Shown here in pieces: positions 31,645 through 40,325 of a stretch of 64,000 nt of DNA. The translations under genes were made by a program, and so were the position numbers. The stretch is from Roseibium litorale (GTDB taxonomy: Bacteria; Pseudomonadota; Alphaproteobacteria; Rhizobiales; Stappiaceae), in assembly GCF_014842915.1 (NCBI RefSeq), contig NZ_JACYXI010000007.1, forward strand, positions 206,426 through 270,425, written 5' to 3'. The notes beneath the pieces were generated by a model. That model searched no databases and had not been told where the DNA came from. It was given only the letters and a program-made list of their open reading frames with translations. Position 1 is the stretch's first letter. Each line of letters starts with the position of its first letter.

Positions 31645-33183
31645 TTACCTGCGCGCCCGTTTTTCACGGCGCCGCTGCACGGACGACGGAATTTTCATTG
31701 CTTCCCGGTATTTCGCGACTGTGCGCCTCGCGATATCCACGCCCTCATCCTTCAGGATCTTCACAAGCGTGTCATCCGAAAGAATGTCATCAGGCGTCTC
31801 CGCGTCAATAAGCTGCCTCAATTTGTGGCGCACGGATTCCGCCGAATGGGCATCATTGCCCTCCGTCGCGGAGATCGCCGAGGAGAAGAAATACTTCAGC
31901 TCGAAGATCCCCCTCTGCGTCGCCATATACTTGTTCGACGTCACCCGGCTGATGGTGGATTCATGCATGCCGATGGCCTCGGCGATGGTCTTGAGATTAA
32001 GGGGCCTGAGATGCTCAATCCCATAAGTCAGGAACCCGTCCTGCTGACGCACGATTTCCGTCGCCACCTTCAGGATCGTCCGGGCACGCTGATCCAGGCT
32101 CTTCACCAGCCAGTTCGCCGTCTGCAGGCAATCGGTCAGATATTCCTTCTCGGCAGCATTGCGCGCCGTTTTGGTGATCCGGGAATAGTAGGTCTGGTTG
32201 ACGAGAACCTTTGGCAAGGTGTCGCTGTTCAGCTCCACCGTCCAAGATCCATCGGGAGCCTTGCGCACGAGCACATCGGGCACGAGTGTCTGCACCGGGT
32301 TGCCGCCAAAACCGCTGCCTGGCTTGGGATCAAGCGCCTTGATCTCCGAGATCATCTCGGACAGGTCTTCATCATCAACGCCGCAAACCCGCTTCAGCGC
32401 CGCATAATCGTGGCGGGCAAGAAGCTCGATGTTTTCAAGCAGCTTTTCCATCGCCGGATCGAAACGGTTCCGGTCGATCAGCTGCAGTTTCAGGCACTCT
32501 GACAGACTGCGCGCAAAGACGCCGGAAGGCTCAAACGTCTGAAGAACGGCCAGAACAGATTCGATCCGTTCCAGCTCCGTTCCCAGCTGCTCAGCAGCCT
32601 CTTCAAGATCCAGATAGAGATAGCCGTTTTCGTCCAGCGAATTGATCAGATGAAGCGCGACAAGCTTGTCGGCAGGGTCGGACAGAACCAGATGCATCTG
32701 GTCCTCGAGCATCTGCACCAGCGACGTTTCCCCGGCCACAAAGGCTTCGAGGTTATAATCCTCGCTTACGCCTCCGGATGAAGAGCCGGAGAATGTGTCC
32801 GAGCCCTTCAACAAAGCAGGGTCTGGTCCGGCAGAAACACCAGGCTCATCCGGAAAGACGTTGCCGAGATCCGTATCCATACGGCTGGCAATGCCTTCGG
32901 CGCCCGTTTCCAGCTGGCTTTCCATCCAGTCACCGGCGCGCGGATCGTCCCGGGCATCGTCTACCCTTGGGCCGCCGTCATCCCCGCCCGTAATCTCGAC
33001 TTCACTGCTGGCAGGGGCCTCGGCTTCGCTCTTTTCCAGAAGGGGATTGCGCTCGAGCTCGGTTTCCACATAGGCCACCAGATCGAGATTGGACAATTGC
33101 AACAGCTTGATCGCCTGCATCAGCTGCGGCGTCATGATCAGCGACTGGCTCTGCCGCATCTCGAGCTTGGTTGAAATTGCCAT
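31645..33183 (-). CDS. rpoN: RNA polymerase sigma-54 factor
   Basis: Sigma-54 directs transcription from -24/-12 promoters with activator ATPases. The 512-residue protein starts with the region I signature KLEMRQSQSLIMTPQLMQAIKLLQLSN, has an acidic region II (about 55-130), the core-binding region III, the HTH segment (TIAEAIGMHESTISRVTSNKYM) and the invariant RpoN box ARRTVAKYRE near the C-terminus, which reads the -24 element. It follows lptB by 80 bases on the same strand. Confidence 0.97.
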   Translation of the reverse strand: MAISTKLEMRQSQSLIMTPQLMQAIKLLQLSNLDLVAYVETELERNPLLEKSEAEAPASSEVEITGGDDGGPRVDDARDDPRAGDWMESQLETGAEGIASRMDTDLGNVFPDEPGVSAGPDPALLKGSDTFSGSSSGGVSEDYNLEAFVAGETSLVQMLEDQMHLVLSDPADKLVALHLINSLDENGYLYLDLEEAAEQLGTELERIESVLAVLQTFEPSGVFARSLSECLKLQLIDRNRFDPAMEKLLENIELLARHDYAALKRVCGVDDEDLSEMISEIKALDPKPGSGFGGNPVQTLVPDVLVRKAPDGSWTVELNSDTLPKVLVNQTYYSRITKTARNAAEKEYLTDCLQTANWLVKSLDQRARTILKVATEIVRQQDGFLTYGIEHLRPLNLKTIAEAIGMHESTISRVTSNKYMATQRGIFELKYFFSSAISATEGNDAHSAESVRHKLRQLIDAETPDDILSDDTLVKILKDEGVDIARRTVAKYREAMKIPSSVQRRREKRARR

Positions 33184-33263
33184 CTCGCCTTGTGGGCTCC
33201 CGCTTTATGGACTGGTCCGCTTTTTGCTTGCCCATTGTTTATAGAGTAATTGCGGGCTTGTCA

Positions 33264-34067
33264 TCAAAGCGTAAATTGTTCGCCCAAATACAGACGGCGC
33301 ACGTCTGGATTGGCGACAATGTCAGCGGGCAACCCTTCAGTCAGAACTTCGCCAGCCGCAATAATATAGGCCCGGTCGATGAGACCGAGCGTTTCGCGCA
33401 CATTGTGATCGGTGATCAGAACGCCAATGCCGCGCTGGGTCAGATGACGCACCAGCTGCTGGATATCCCCAACCGCAATCGGGTCGATCCCTGCAAACGG
33501 CTCATCCAGCAGCATGAAGGAAGGCCGGCTGGCCAAGGCCCGGGCGATTTCCACACGGCGGCGTTCACCGCCTGACAGGGCAATGGACGGCGACTTGCGC
33601 AGATGGGTCAGGCCGAATTCTGCGAGCAGCTCATCCAGATCCTCGTTCCGGCGGCGGCGGTCCGGCTCGATCACCTCCAGAACGGCACGGATGTTCTCTT
33701 CGACCGTCAGCCCGCGGAAAATCGAGGCTTCCTGGGGCAGGTATCCGATCCCAAGCCGCGCGCGCCGGTACATGGGCAGGCGGGTGATATCAAAGCCATC
33801 CAGCGTGATCTGGCCCTGATCCGGACGGATCAAGCCGGTGATCATATAAAAAGTGGTCGTCTTGCCAGCGCCGTTCGGCCCCAGAAGCCCGACGGATTCT
33901 CCGGGACGGACTTCCAGGCTGACATATTTCACCACCTGGCGGCGACCATAGGTCTTGCCGATCCCTTCGACGACAAGCGCACCGGGCGCAGCTTCGGCCT
34001 GATGAGACTGCGCTTCACCTGCGCCTTTGTGTCCGAAGGGGAACAGTTTCACGTCATGCTTCCGCAA
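33264..34067 (-). CDS. lptB: LPS export ABC transporter ATPase LptB
   Basis: LptB powers extraction of lipopolysaccharide from the inner membrane with LptFG. Walker A is LLGPNGAGKTTTFYMI, the Q-loop IGYLPQEASIFRGLTVEENI is typical of LptB, the signature is LSGGERRRVEIARAL and Walker B FMLLDEPFAGIDPI, with ITDHNVRETL as the H-loop. The N-terminal 30 residues before ALVVEGIGKTYGRR are an unconserved extension: the frame begins at a TTG (34067), and a GTG at 34052 with GGAAG upstream may be the real start. It lies between lptA and rpoN. Confidence 0.95.
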   Translation of the reverse strand: MRKHDVKLFPFGHKGAGEAQSHQAEAAPGALVVEGIGKTYGRRQVVKYVSLEVRPGESVGLLGPNGAGKTTTFYMITGLIRPDQGQITLDGFDITRLPMYRRARLGIGYLPQEASIFRGLTVEENIRAVLEVIEPDRRRRNEDLDELLAEFGLTHLRKSPSIALSGGERRRVEIARALASRPSFMLLDEPFAGIDPIAVGDIQQLVRHLTQRGIGVLITDHNVRETLGLIDRAYIIAAGEVLTEGLPADIVANPDVRRLYLGEQFTL

Positions 34068-34132
34068 GTTCGCCAGCGCCCAGCGCCAGGGGATGGGAGA
34101 AAGCCGTCATGGCTCGGAGACGAAGCAGAACG

Positions 34133-34669
34133 CTACTTCTTGTTGAGGCTGTTCGGCTGAATGAGAACCTTGACCCGGCCGGAACTCGGCGCCTGAAGGT
34201 CGGCCTTGCCGGTCTTCAGGTTGACCGTCAGCTTGTTTCCGACGACCACGTTCGGCCCCTGGCTCAGCACCACTTCCTTGCCAGTCATCACCATGATTTC
34301 CTTGGTCATGTCGAAGCTGGCCTGATCACCAGTCGCGGTCTGATCCTTGGAGGAGATATAGACACTGCCAGAGGCTTCCAGACGGGAAATCTTCTGCTGC
34401 ACATCACCGGCGGCAGATCCGTCGTAGAAGACCTTCAGGTGATCGGTCTTCATGCGGGTTTCGCCCTGGGACACAACGACACTGCCTGTGAAGGTCGCGC
34501 TGTTGCTCTTGTCTTCGACCTGCAGCTCGCTTGCCTCGATCTGGATCGGCTCCTTGTCGCTGGAGCCAAAGCCGGCAAAGGCGTTGGAGAAGGTCTGCGC
34601 CTGGCTGGCGGCGGCCAGACTGAGCAAGCAGAAGGTTCCGGCTATCGCGCTCTTGAGAAATCCACTCAT
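34133..34669 (-). CDS. lptA: LPS transport periplasmic protein LptA
   Basis: LptA forms the periplasmic bridge that carries LPS to LptD. The 178-residue protein has a signal peptide (AGTFCLLSLAAASQAQ, cleavage near AQA-Q) and an OstA-like beta-jellyroll: PIQIEASELQVEDKSNSATFTGSVVVSQGETRMK, VYISSKDQTATGDQASFD and VVLSQGPNVVVGNKLTVNLKTG. It sits between lptC and lptB on the same strand, spaced 23 bases from lptC. Confidence 0.93.
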   Translation of the reverse strand: MSGFLKSAIAGTFCLLSLAAASQAQTFSNAFAGFGSSDKEPIQIEASELQVEDKSNSATFTGSVVVSQGETRMKTDHLKVFYDGSAAGDVQQKISRLEASGSVYISSKDQTATGDQASFDMTKEIMVMTGKEVVLSQGPNVVVGNKLTVNLKTGKADLQAPSSGRVKVLIQPNSLNKK

Positions 34670-34692
34670 CTACTCAGTTTCCTGTCTGCCGC

Positions 34693-35349
34693 CTACATGC
34701 CCCGGGCGCCGGGGAAGAGGGTCATCTTGATACCGTCCGTGAACCGGACGATCCCCTGCTTCTGGTCATAGGTCAACTGACCAGCATGAATATCGCCCTT
34801 TTCCGATTTGATCTCGACGGGCTGGGAGGTCTTCATCGCGCCAGAGCGCAGGTCCACCGTCACGTCGGCCAGATCGATCGTGTAGCCTTGGCTCCACGTC
34901 ACCTGCAAGCCGTCATAGAGAAAAAGTGTTTCCGCACCGTTGTCGTAAGTGCCCCGGCTTGCCGTAATTTTGGCATCCTGCTCCGGATTGAGCACGATAT
35001 TGGCCTGGATCGTCTCCAGATCGATGATCCGCGGATCACTCAGACGCTGGATCGCCCGGACGGCCGACACCTTGTAGGACCTCTCGCCATCGTGGCCGGA
35101 CAGTTCAGGCCGGTCCATGACCAGGCCATCAGAACTGAAGCTGATGTTGCCGATGCCCAGGCTGTTCAGGAAATTGAACAGCACGACCATCCCGGCCATG
35201 CCGGCGAAGATCAGGACGCCGAGAAGCGGAAACAGCACGCGCAGCACCCGCACCCAGCGGCTGTGCCTGCGGGCGGCATACTGAGCACGGCGCTCCTCAT
35301 GCGGTTTTCCCGCCGGGACCTTCTCCATGTCTGCCACATCCGCCGTCAT
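34693..35349 (-). CDS. lptC: LPS export protein LptC
   Basis: LptC is a bitopic membrane protein that passes LPS from LptBFG to LptA. The 218-residue protein has a basic cytoplasmic N-terminus (HEERRAQYAARRHSRWVRVLR), one membrane segment (about 40-65) and a periplasmic OstA-like domain (LETIQANIVLNPEQDAKITASRG and VTVDLRSGAMKTSQPVEIKSEKGDIHAGQLTYDQ). Length and order with lptA-lptB are normal for alphaproteobacteria. Confidence 0.93.
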   Translation of the reverse strand: MTADVADMEKVPAGKPHEERRAQYAARRHSRWVRVLRVLFPLLGVLIFAGMAGMVVLFNFLNSLGIGNISFSSDGLVMDRPELSGHDGERSYKVSAVRAIQRLSDPRIIDLETIQANIVLNPEQDAKITASRGTYDNGAETLFLYDGLQVTWSQGYTIDLADVTVDLRSGAMKTSQPVEIKSEKGDIHAGQLTYDQKQGIVRFTDGIKMTLFPGARGM

Positions 35350-35381
35350 GCTGCGTGCTGCCTGCCTTCGTCCTGGTTGTC

Positions 35382-36002
35382 TTACGTGTGGGCGAAGATA
35401 TCGGTTTCTTCCCAGCCCATCAGATCAAGATCCGCGCGGGTGGGCAGGAAGTCGAAACACGCTTTCGCGAGATGGGTGCGCTCTTCCCGCGCCAGCATGA
35501 ATTCCAGCCGTTCCTTCAGCTTGTGAAGATACAGAACATCAGAGGCCGCATAGATAAGCTGCGCCTCGCTGAGTGTTTCAGCGGCCCAGTCCGAGCTCTG
35601 CTGCTGCTTGGAGAGTTCAACGCCGAGAAGCTCGCGGGTGAGTTCCTTCAAGCCATGCCGGTCCGTATAGGTGCGCACCAGCTTGGAGGCGATCTTGGTG
35701 CACCAGACCGGCTTCACTTCAATGCCGAGATAGGCCTTGAGCACCGCCACATCAAAGCGCGCGAAATGAAAGATCTTCGGCTTGGAAATATCCGTGAAGA
35801 GCTTTTCGAGGTTCGGCGCAGACTTCTGGCCCCGCTGGATCTGCACCACATCCGCCGTGCCATCGCCGGGAGAGAGCTGCACAACACAAAGCCGGTCACG
35901 AACCGGATTGAGGCCAAGCGTCTCCGAATCGACCGCAACAGCCTCCGCAGTCTCATAGGCGGAAAGGTCCGGCAGGTCGTTCTTGTGGTATCGGATCGTC
36001 AT
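35382..36002 (-). CDS. Ribonuclease D-type 3'-5' exonuclease, short form
   Basis: A 206-residue DEDDy exonuclease that probably trims tRNA or other RNA 3' ends. AVAVDSETLGLNP holds the first Asp/Glu pair, FHFARFDVAVLKAYLG the second Asp, and SEAQLIYAASDVLYLHKL the Tyr and last Asp. It lacks the HRDC domains of full RNase D, which is usual for the alphaproteobacterial short form placed just upstream of lptC. ATG 36002 (MTIRYHKNDLP) matches the family N-terminus; an upstream in-frame start at 36095 adds unconserved residues. Confidence 0.9.
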   Translation of the reverse strand: MTIRYHKNDLPDLSAYETAEAVAVDSETLGLNPVRDRLCVVQLSPGDGTADVVQIQRGQKSAPNLEKLFTDISKPKIFHFARFDVAVLKAYLGIEVKPVWCTKIASKLVRTYTDRHGLKELTRELLGVELSKQQQSSDWAAETLSEAQLIYAASDVLYLHKLKERLEFMLAREERTHLAKACFDFLPTRADLDLMGWEETDIFAHT

Positions 36003-36170
36003 GGCGTCGTAAGGCTCCTCGAAACGGCCTTGCGGCCAGCAGCGGTACCCGTTCGGGCAAAACAAAACCAGGCGCCCCGGCTTTTCGCCCGGCACGCCAG
36101 CAGCAGTCCATCAGTCAGGTAAAGGCTGGCAAGCGGATTGGCAAGGTTTTGCGAAACCCTGATGTCGTTC

Positions 36171-36183
36171 GGCTATAGCTCAG
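36171..36183 (+). other. Short tRNA-5'-end-like sequence at left edge of the AT-rich insert
   Basis: GGCTATAGCTCAG resembles the acceptor/D-arm start of many alphaproteobacterial tRNAs, and GGTCGATTC follows it directly, like a T-arm. No full tRNA can be folded. It lies exactly where GC content drops and could be a scar of integration or deletion, or chance. Confidence 0.25.
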
Positions 36184-36285
36184 GGTCGATTCATTTGCGT
36201 GCTTGGTTTTTTATTCGCAAGCTGTATTCTACATTTATGCCAGTATAAGTGGGGAGCAAAACTGTTCTTCGGTTTTGTTGCGTTT

Positions 36286-37431
36286 ATGTTTTTATCGACA
36301 TTTTTAAGATTATTTATCCTAATATCACTTTTAACGCATACTTCAATTGCAAGATCAGAAGTATCATTTAGATCAAACAGAACCAACGACGGCCTCAGCT
36401 TTATAATTGTTTCCGGTCAATTTGAAAGTAACGATGATCTTTCCATATTTCATCACCTAGTTCAAACTCAACACCCAAAAGCAGTTAGCTTTAATAGCGA
36501 GGGAGGAAGTATAATAAAAGCAATGGAGCTTGGTCGCGCAATTCGTCAGTACGGCCTAAGCACACTTCAATTACGCATGCTGCAATGCGCCTCCGCATGC
36601 TCCTTGGCATTCATGGGGGGCGTTGAGAGAATTGCAGAGCCAGGTTCAATTGGCGTTCACAAATCCTCTTTCTCGCCAGACGTCAGCATATCAACGAGCG
36701 CTGCTGTATCTTTGGTGCAAGAATTAACAGCTGAAATTTTAGATTACATGTCAGAGATGGGTGTAAATCCTAAACTGATGCAGTTGGCCTTGAAAACAGA
36801 AGCTTATGATATTCGCTACTTGTCTGGTCAGGAAATGTCAGAATTCAATCTCACAACAGGAGCGAGACAAACATCAAAAACAAATAAGCCATCTGTTTTA
36901 ACCCCGCAACCGCAACCAGAAACACCGTTTCCATCAACGCTCGAAAGAACTGTCGCACAATTTCCAATTGCTCGCACTGGAAGGATCCGACATCCAAAAG
37001 GCTCTGTTATGTTAAAGAGCTCACCAGACACCAAGTCCCCAGACCTTGCGATTCAGTTTAATGGCGACCCTGTTGAAATTTTAAGTACTAGTGACCGCTG
37101 GTATAAAGCCCGATCAGGCTCAAGTATTGGCTATCTTCATCATACTTGGGTCAGAGTAGACCAATTTGAGGCAACAAGCGGTCTTCAAAGGCTCATTCAA
37201 ATAAAAAGCTTCGATAAAATTGACGAAGCATTGAATTTTTCTAAAAACTTCAACCTTCGATCCTCAGTGTTTGTCGTCACAAATGGATGGTACGCAGTAA
37301 CACTTGAGGACTCATTTGATCGAGAAACCGCAATAGAAGTTACAAAAAAACTAAAATCTGTCGGTTCAATTCCGAAGGATAGCTTCATCACCTTTGGAAA
37401 CACTTACATAAAGCGGATTTGTTGCAATTAG
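36286..37431 (+). CDS. Exported ClpP-like (COG3904-type) protein with SH3-like domain, AT-rich
   Basis: About 381 residues. From Met at 36286 the protein opens with a clear signal peptide (FLRLFILISLLTHTSIA). A ClpP/crotonase-like domain follows, with SFNSEGGSIIKAMELGRAI, MLQCASACSLAFMGG (candidate nucleophile Ser between two Cys) and GSIGVHKSSF (candidate His), as in predicted periplasmic COG3904 proteins. A Pro/Gln-rich linker leads to a bacterial SH3-like domain (KGSVMLKSSPDTKSPDLAIQFNGDPVEIL and WYKARSGSSIGYLHHTWV). A GTG at 36199 would add a second hydrophobic stretch; neither start has a good ribosome binding site. GC content and codon use differ sharply from neighbours, so transfer is likely. 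Confidence 0.72.
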   Translation: MFLSTFLRLFILISLLTHTSIARSEVSFRSNRTNDGLSFIIVSGQFESNDDLSIFHHLVQTQHPKAVSFNSEGGSIIKAMELGRAIRQYGLSTLQLRMLQCASACSLAFMGGVERIAEPGSIGVHKSSFSPDVSISTSAAVSLVQELTAEILDYMSEMGVNPKLMQLALKTEAYDIRYLSGQEMSEFNLTTGARQTSKTNKPSVLTPQPQPETPFPSTLERTVAQFPIARTGRIRHPKGSVMLKSSPDTKSPDLAIQFNGDPVEILSTSDRWYKARSGSSIGYLHHTWVRVDQFEATSGLQRLIQIKSFDKIDEALNFSKNFNLRSSVFVVTNGWYAVTLEDSFDRETAIEVTKKLKSVGSIPKDSFITFGNTYIKRICCN

Positions 37432-37516
37432 TATTGAAATCACCCAAGTCAGAAGATGTAAAATCGTACTTCGGACAAAACTCAACAAACTGAATTTGAC
37501 CACAATAGACACAAAC

Positions 37517-37548
37517 GAAAAAAGCCCCGGTGAACCGGAGCTTTTTTC
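37517..37548 (-). terminator. Terminator of tRNA-Leu
   Basis: GAAAAAAGC(C)CCGG and CCGG(A)GCTTTTTTC pair around TGAA with one mismatch. On the minus strand it lies 39 bases after tRNA-Leu and ends in a T run; it can also act on the plus strand for the AT-rich gene. Confidence 0.88.
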
Positions 37549-37587
37549 ATCTTATCGGACCTTGGTAGTAAGTCCGAAACAGTCATT

Positions 37588-37674
37588 TGGTGCCCAGGAG
37601 AGGACTCGAACCTCCACGCCGTTGCCAGCGCTAGCACCTGAAGCTAGTGCGTCTACCAATTCCGCCACCTGGGC
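37588..37674 (-). tRNA. tRNA-Leu(CAG)
   Basis: On the minus strand the 87-base gene begins GCCCAGGTGGCGGAATTGG and ends with CCTGGGC-A-CCA, so CCA is encoded. The anticodon loop TTCAGGT lies on a CTAGC/GCTAG stem, giving anticodon CAG. A long variable arm marks a class II tRNA, and GGTTCGAGTCC is the T arm. Its 3' end faces the AT-rich insert. Confidence 0.96.
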
Positions 37675-37861
37675 TGTGACGGCGCTTTTAAGGATGGCTC
37701 AGGGACTTGTCAATCACTCCGGCAAAACAATTTTCAATCTTTCACAGGCAGCCTGTGCACAGCCCTTCACAGGGCCCCTGCAAAGGGCTAAGAGACTGAA
37801 GGAACGCGCGGCTTTGTGGCCGTGCAGGTTATCTACAGGACGCGACAAGGGGGCACCCGGC

Positions 37862-38836
37862 ATGTCCACAGCTCTCAATGGAAAGCTCGTTACGGTCTTT
37901 GGCGGTTCAGGTTTCGTAGGCCGCCATGTGGTGCAGGCATTGGCCCGCCGCGGCTACCGGATCCGTGTGGCCGTGCGCCGCCCGGACCTGGCAACCCATC
38001 TTCAGCCGCTCGGCGCGCCGGGCCAGATCATGCCGGTTCAGGCGAACCTCCGCCACCGCTGGTCCGTTGACCGGGCGGTTGCCGGTGCGGATGCGGTGGT
38101 CAATGCGGTCGGTATTCTGGCACCGTCCGGTAAGAACAGCTTCGATGCGGTCCAAGCTTTCGGTCCGCGCGCAATCGCGGAAGCCGCCCGTGCCGCCGGT
38201 CTCAGCGCCATCACCCATATCTCCGCCATTGGCGCGAACGCCGAGTCGCCTTCTGCCTATGCAAGGTCCAAGGCCAAGGGCGAAGCTGCGGTTCTGGAGA
38301 CCCTGCCGGACAGCGTCATCCTGCGCCCTTCCATCGTATTCGGCCCGGAAGACGACTTCTTCAACCGTTTCGCCAGCATGGCTCGAATCATGCCGGTGCT
38401 GCCCCTGATTGGCGGCGGTCATACACTGTTCCAGCCGGTCTACGTTTGTGACGTTGCCGAAGCCGTTGCCAAGGCCGTGGACGGCCAGCTCGCCGCCGGA
38501 ACCGTCTATGAGCTGGGCGGCGCCCAGACCGTCAGCTTCCGCGAGTGCCTGGAACTGATCCTTGAGGTAACCCATCGCAAGCGCATCCTGGCGCCGCTGC
38601 CGTTTGAAGTGGCCGGTGTTCTGGCCAAGATCCTGCAAGTGCTGCCGGGTGCTCCGCTGACCACCGATCAGGTGGCGCTCTTGAAAAGCGACAATGTGGT
38701 CTCCGCAGAGGCCAAGGCTGCCGGGCACACGCTGGAAGGCATCGGCATCAAGCCAGTGACCCTGGCTGCCATCCTGCCCTCCTATCTGGACCGTTTCCGC
38801 GAACACGGCCAGTACGACGCGCACCGCGTGGCCTGA
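37862..38836 (+). CDS. Complex I NDUFA9-like NAD(P)-binding SDR protein
   Basis: A 324-residue atypical short-chain dehydrogenase/reductase. The nucleotide-binding loop VTVFGGSGFVGRHVVQAL lies at the N-terminus, followed by NAVGIL, SAIGANAESPSAYARSKAKGEAAV (Tyr/Lys pair) and LRPSIVFGPEDDFFNRFASM. This pattern is that of NDUFA9, an accessory subunit of mitochondrial and alphaproteobacterial complex I, thought to help assembly or quinone biosynthesis. No nuo genes are in the window. Start ATG 37862 precedes the conserved loop closely. It ends at a strong terminator. Confidence 0.88.
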   Translation: MSTALNGKLVTVFGGSGFVGRHVVQALARRGYRIRVAVRRPDLATHLQPLGAPGQIMPVQANLRHRWSVDRAVAGADAVVNAVGILAPSGKNSFDAVQAFGPRAIAEAARAAGLSAITHISAIGANAESPSAYARSKAKGEAAVLETLPDSVILRPSIVFGPEDDFFNRFASMARIMPVLPLIGGGHTLFQPVYVCDVAEAVAKAVDGQLAAGTVYELGGAQTVSFRECLELILEVTHRKRILAPLPFEVAGVLAKILQVLPGAPLTTDQVALLKSDNVVSAEAKAAGHTLEGIGIKPVTLAAILPSYLDRFREHGQYDAHRVA

Positions 38837-38856
38837 GCTAGCTGGCGAAAAGAACG

Positions 38857-38884
38857 AAAAAGGCGGCCACCGGGCCGCCTTTTC
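38857..38884. terminator. Bidirectional terminator between the NDUFA9-like gene and DUF1127 gene
   Basis: AAAAGGCGGCC (38858-38868) and GGCCGCCTTTT (38873-38883) form an 11-bp stem with a 4-base loop, with A and T runs on both sides, between two convergent genes. Confidence 0.9.
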
Positions 38885-38908
38885 TGTATGTGCAGACTTG
38901 GTCCCGCC

Positions 38909-39136
38909 TCAGCGCTGCCGGGGGTTCCGCCGGGTTCCTTCCATCAGCTCGTAGCCGGCGGATGTCCGCCGCAGACCGATGTCCTGCAGGTCACGCTCAC
39001 TCAGGCGCGCAAGCGACCTCATAGTGGCGCGTCTGCGGGCATAGGATTCGAGAGCCTTTCCCACAAAAAGAACCGCGTTGAAGAGAGGACGGAAAAAGCT
39101 GCCGGCTGTGGCTGTGCGCTCGTGGATCATCATCAT
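38909..39136 (-). CDS. DUF1127 (YjiS-like) small protein
   Basis: A 75-residue basic protein whose C-terminal half RRRATMRSLARLSERDLQDIGLRR is the DUF1127 motif. These small Arg-rich proteins are common in alphaproteobacteria; some take part in phosphate, nitrogen or RNA regulation, but no function can be assigned here. The N-terminal half is a hydrophobic/amphipathic helix (FFRPLFNAVLFVGKAL). Divergent from the YafY-type regulator. Confidence 0.85.
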   Translation of the reverse strand: MMMIHERTATAGSFFRPLFNAVLFVGKALESYARRRATMRSLARLSERDLQDIGLRRTSAGYELMEGTRRNPRQR

Positions 39137-39296
39137 TTTCTGCTCCCGCTGTTGTCCAAACCCGGGTCATCTCCCGGCTTGAAAACAGTTTCGCAAACCA
39201 ATCCTGACAGCTGCGAGTCAGGTTTGATCGCGTTATGTTCTACAAAAAGAAAATCAGCTACGATTGCCGTCCCACCGCCTTCCGGAGCCCAACCGC

Positions 39297-40316
39297 ATGA
39301 ACCCGATTGAACGCGCCCTCGGCATTCTGCTGCTGCTGACCGGTGGAAAACTGGTGACCGCCACGACTTTGTCCGAGCGTTTCAATGTGTCACTCAGGAC
39401 CATCTACCGGGATATCGATCGGCTCATTTCTCTTGGGGTTCCCGTCGATGCCGAACGGGGTGCGGAGGGGGGCTACAGACTATCTCAGGACTATCTTCAA
39501 GCCCCTGTGGCCCTAACCCGCAATGAAACGGCCGCTCTGCTGACTGCCCTGGCGCTCGTGAGAGGCATCCGCACCATCCCCTTGGCAACAGATCTCGACT
39601 CGGCTCAAAAGAAACTGGTAGCCACCTTGCCCAAGGCCGTTCATGCGCTGCTCGGTGAAGCGGAGCGCATTATTGGCATCGAACCCGTACCTGCAGATAT
39701 CTTTCACTCCAATACCCGAGCAGAACCGACACCGCTTTGGCAGCAGGCCATAGACGGCTTCATGCAAGGCCTGCTCGAAAGCCGGAGAGTCCGCTTTCTT
39801 CACAACAACCCGGCAAGAGGCGAACCTCGCCCTCACGACGTTGAACCGCGTGGCATCCTGTATGACCGGGACCTCTGGTACATGGCCGGGTTTTGTGTCG
39901 ACACACGGCAGGTCAAAGTTTACCGCGCGGATAGGGTGCGCGAGATGGAAGTAAGCGGCTTCCGCTTCCGGCAGGACAAGACATTCGCGATCGAGTCCCT
40001 GCTTGGGGGCGCTTGGCTGAAACAGGCCATGCGCAGGTGGGAAACGGAAAGCCCGATTGCCCGGATCCGGATCACGGCGGAACAGGCCGCCAAGCTGTCA
40101 TCGGACTGGTACTACCGGCACGCGGTCTTAACCGCGGAGGAAAGCGGCAGTCTGATCATCGCCATCCCGGACACCGCCAGTTCCCGCATTCTGCCGCTGG
40201 TGCGCTGGCTCGGGCCGGGGGCTGAGCTCCTTGAGCCGGAACACATGCGGCAGGAGCTGGCAGAAGAATTAAAAAGCCTGGCCCAAACCCATGGCGGGCT
40301 GCCCCAGGCTTCCTGA
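39297..40316 (+). CDS. YafY-type transcriptional regulator (HTH_11 + WYL)
   Basis: A 339-residue regulator. Residues 1-60 are a DeoR-like winged helix (LVTATTLSERFNVSLRTIYRDIDRLISLGVPV, then GAEGGYRLS), the rest holds a WYL domain (ILYDRDLWYMAGFCVDTRQVKVYRADRVREMEV) and a WCX-like C-terminal part. WYL proteins sense ligands such as nucleotides or nucleic acids. The target is unknown. ATG 39297 starts directly before the HTH. Confidence 0.88.
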   Translation: MNPIERALGILLLLTGGKLVTATTLSERFNVSLRTIYRDIDRLISLGVPVDAERGAEGGYRLSQDYLQAPVALTRNETAALLTALALVRGIRTIPLATDLDSAQKKLVATLPKAVHALLGEAERIIGIEPVPADIFHSNTRAEPTPLWQQAIDGFMQGLLESRRVRFLHNNPARGEPRPHDVEPRGILYDRDLWYMAGFCVDTRQVKVYRADRVREMEVSGFRFRQDKTFAIESLLGGAWLKQAMRRWETESPIARIRITAEQAAKLSSDWYYRHAVLTAEESGSLIIAIPDTASSRILPLVRWLGPGAELLEPEHMRQELAEELKSLAQTHGGLPQAS

Positions 40317-40325
40317 AGCTTTACG

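Noticed and set aside
36120..36200. Direct repeat of the tRNA-Leu 3' end (attL/attR)
   Set aside because: I looked for the 3' tRNA sequence on the far side of the AT-rich block and found no convincing copy.
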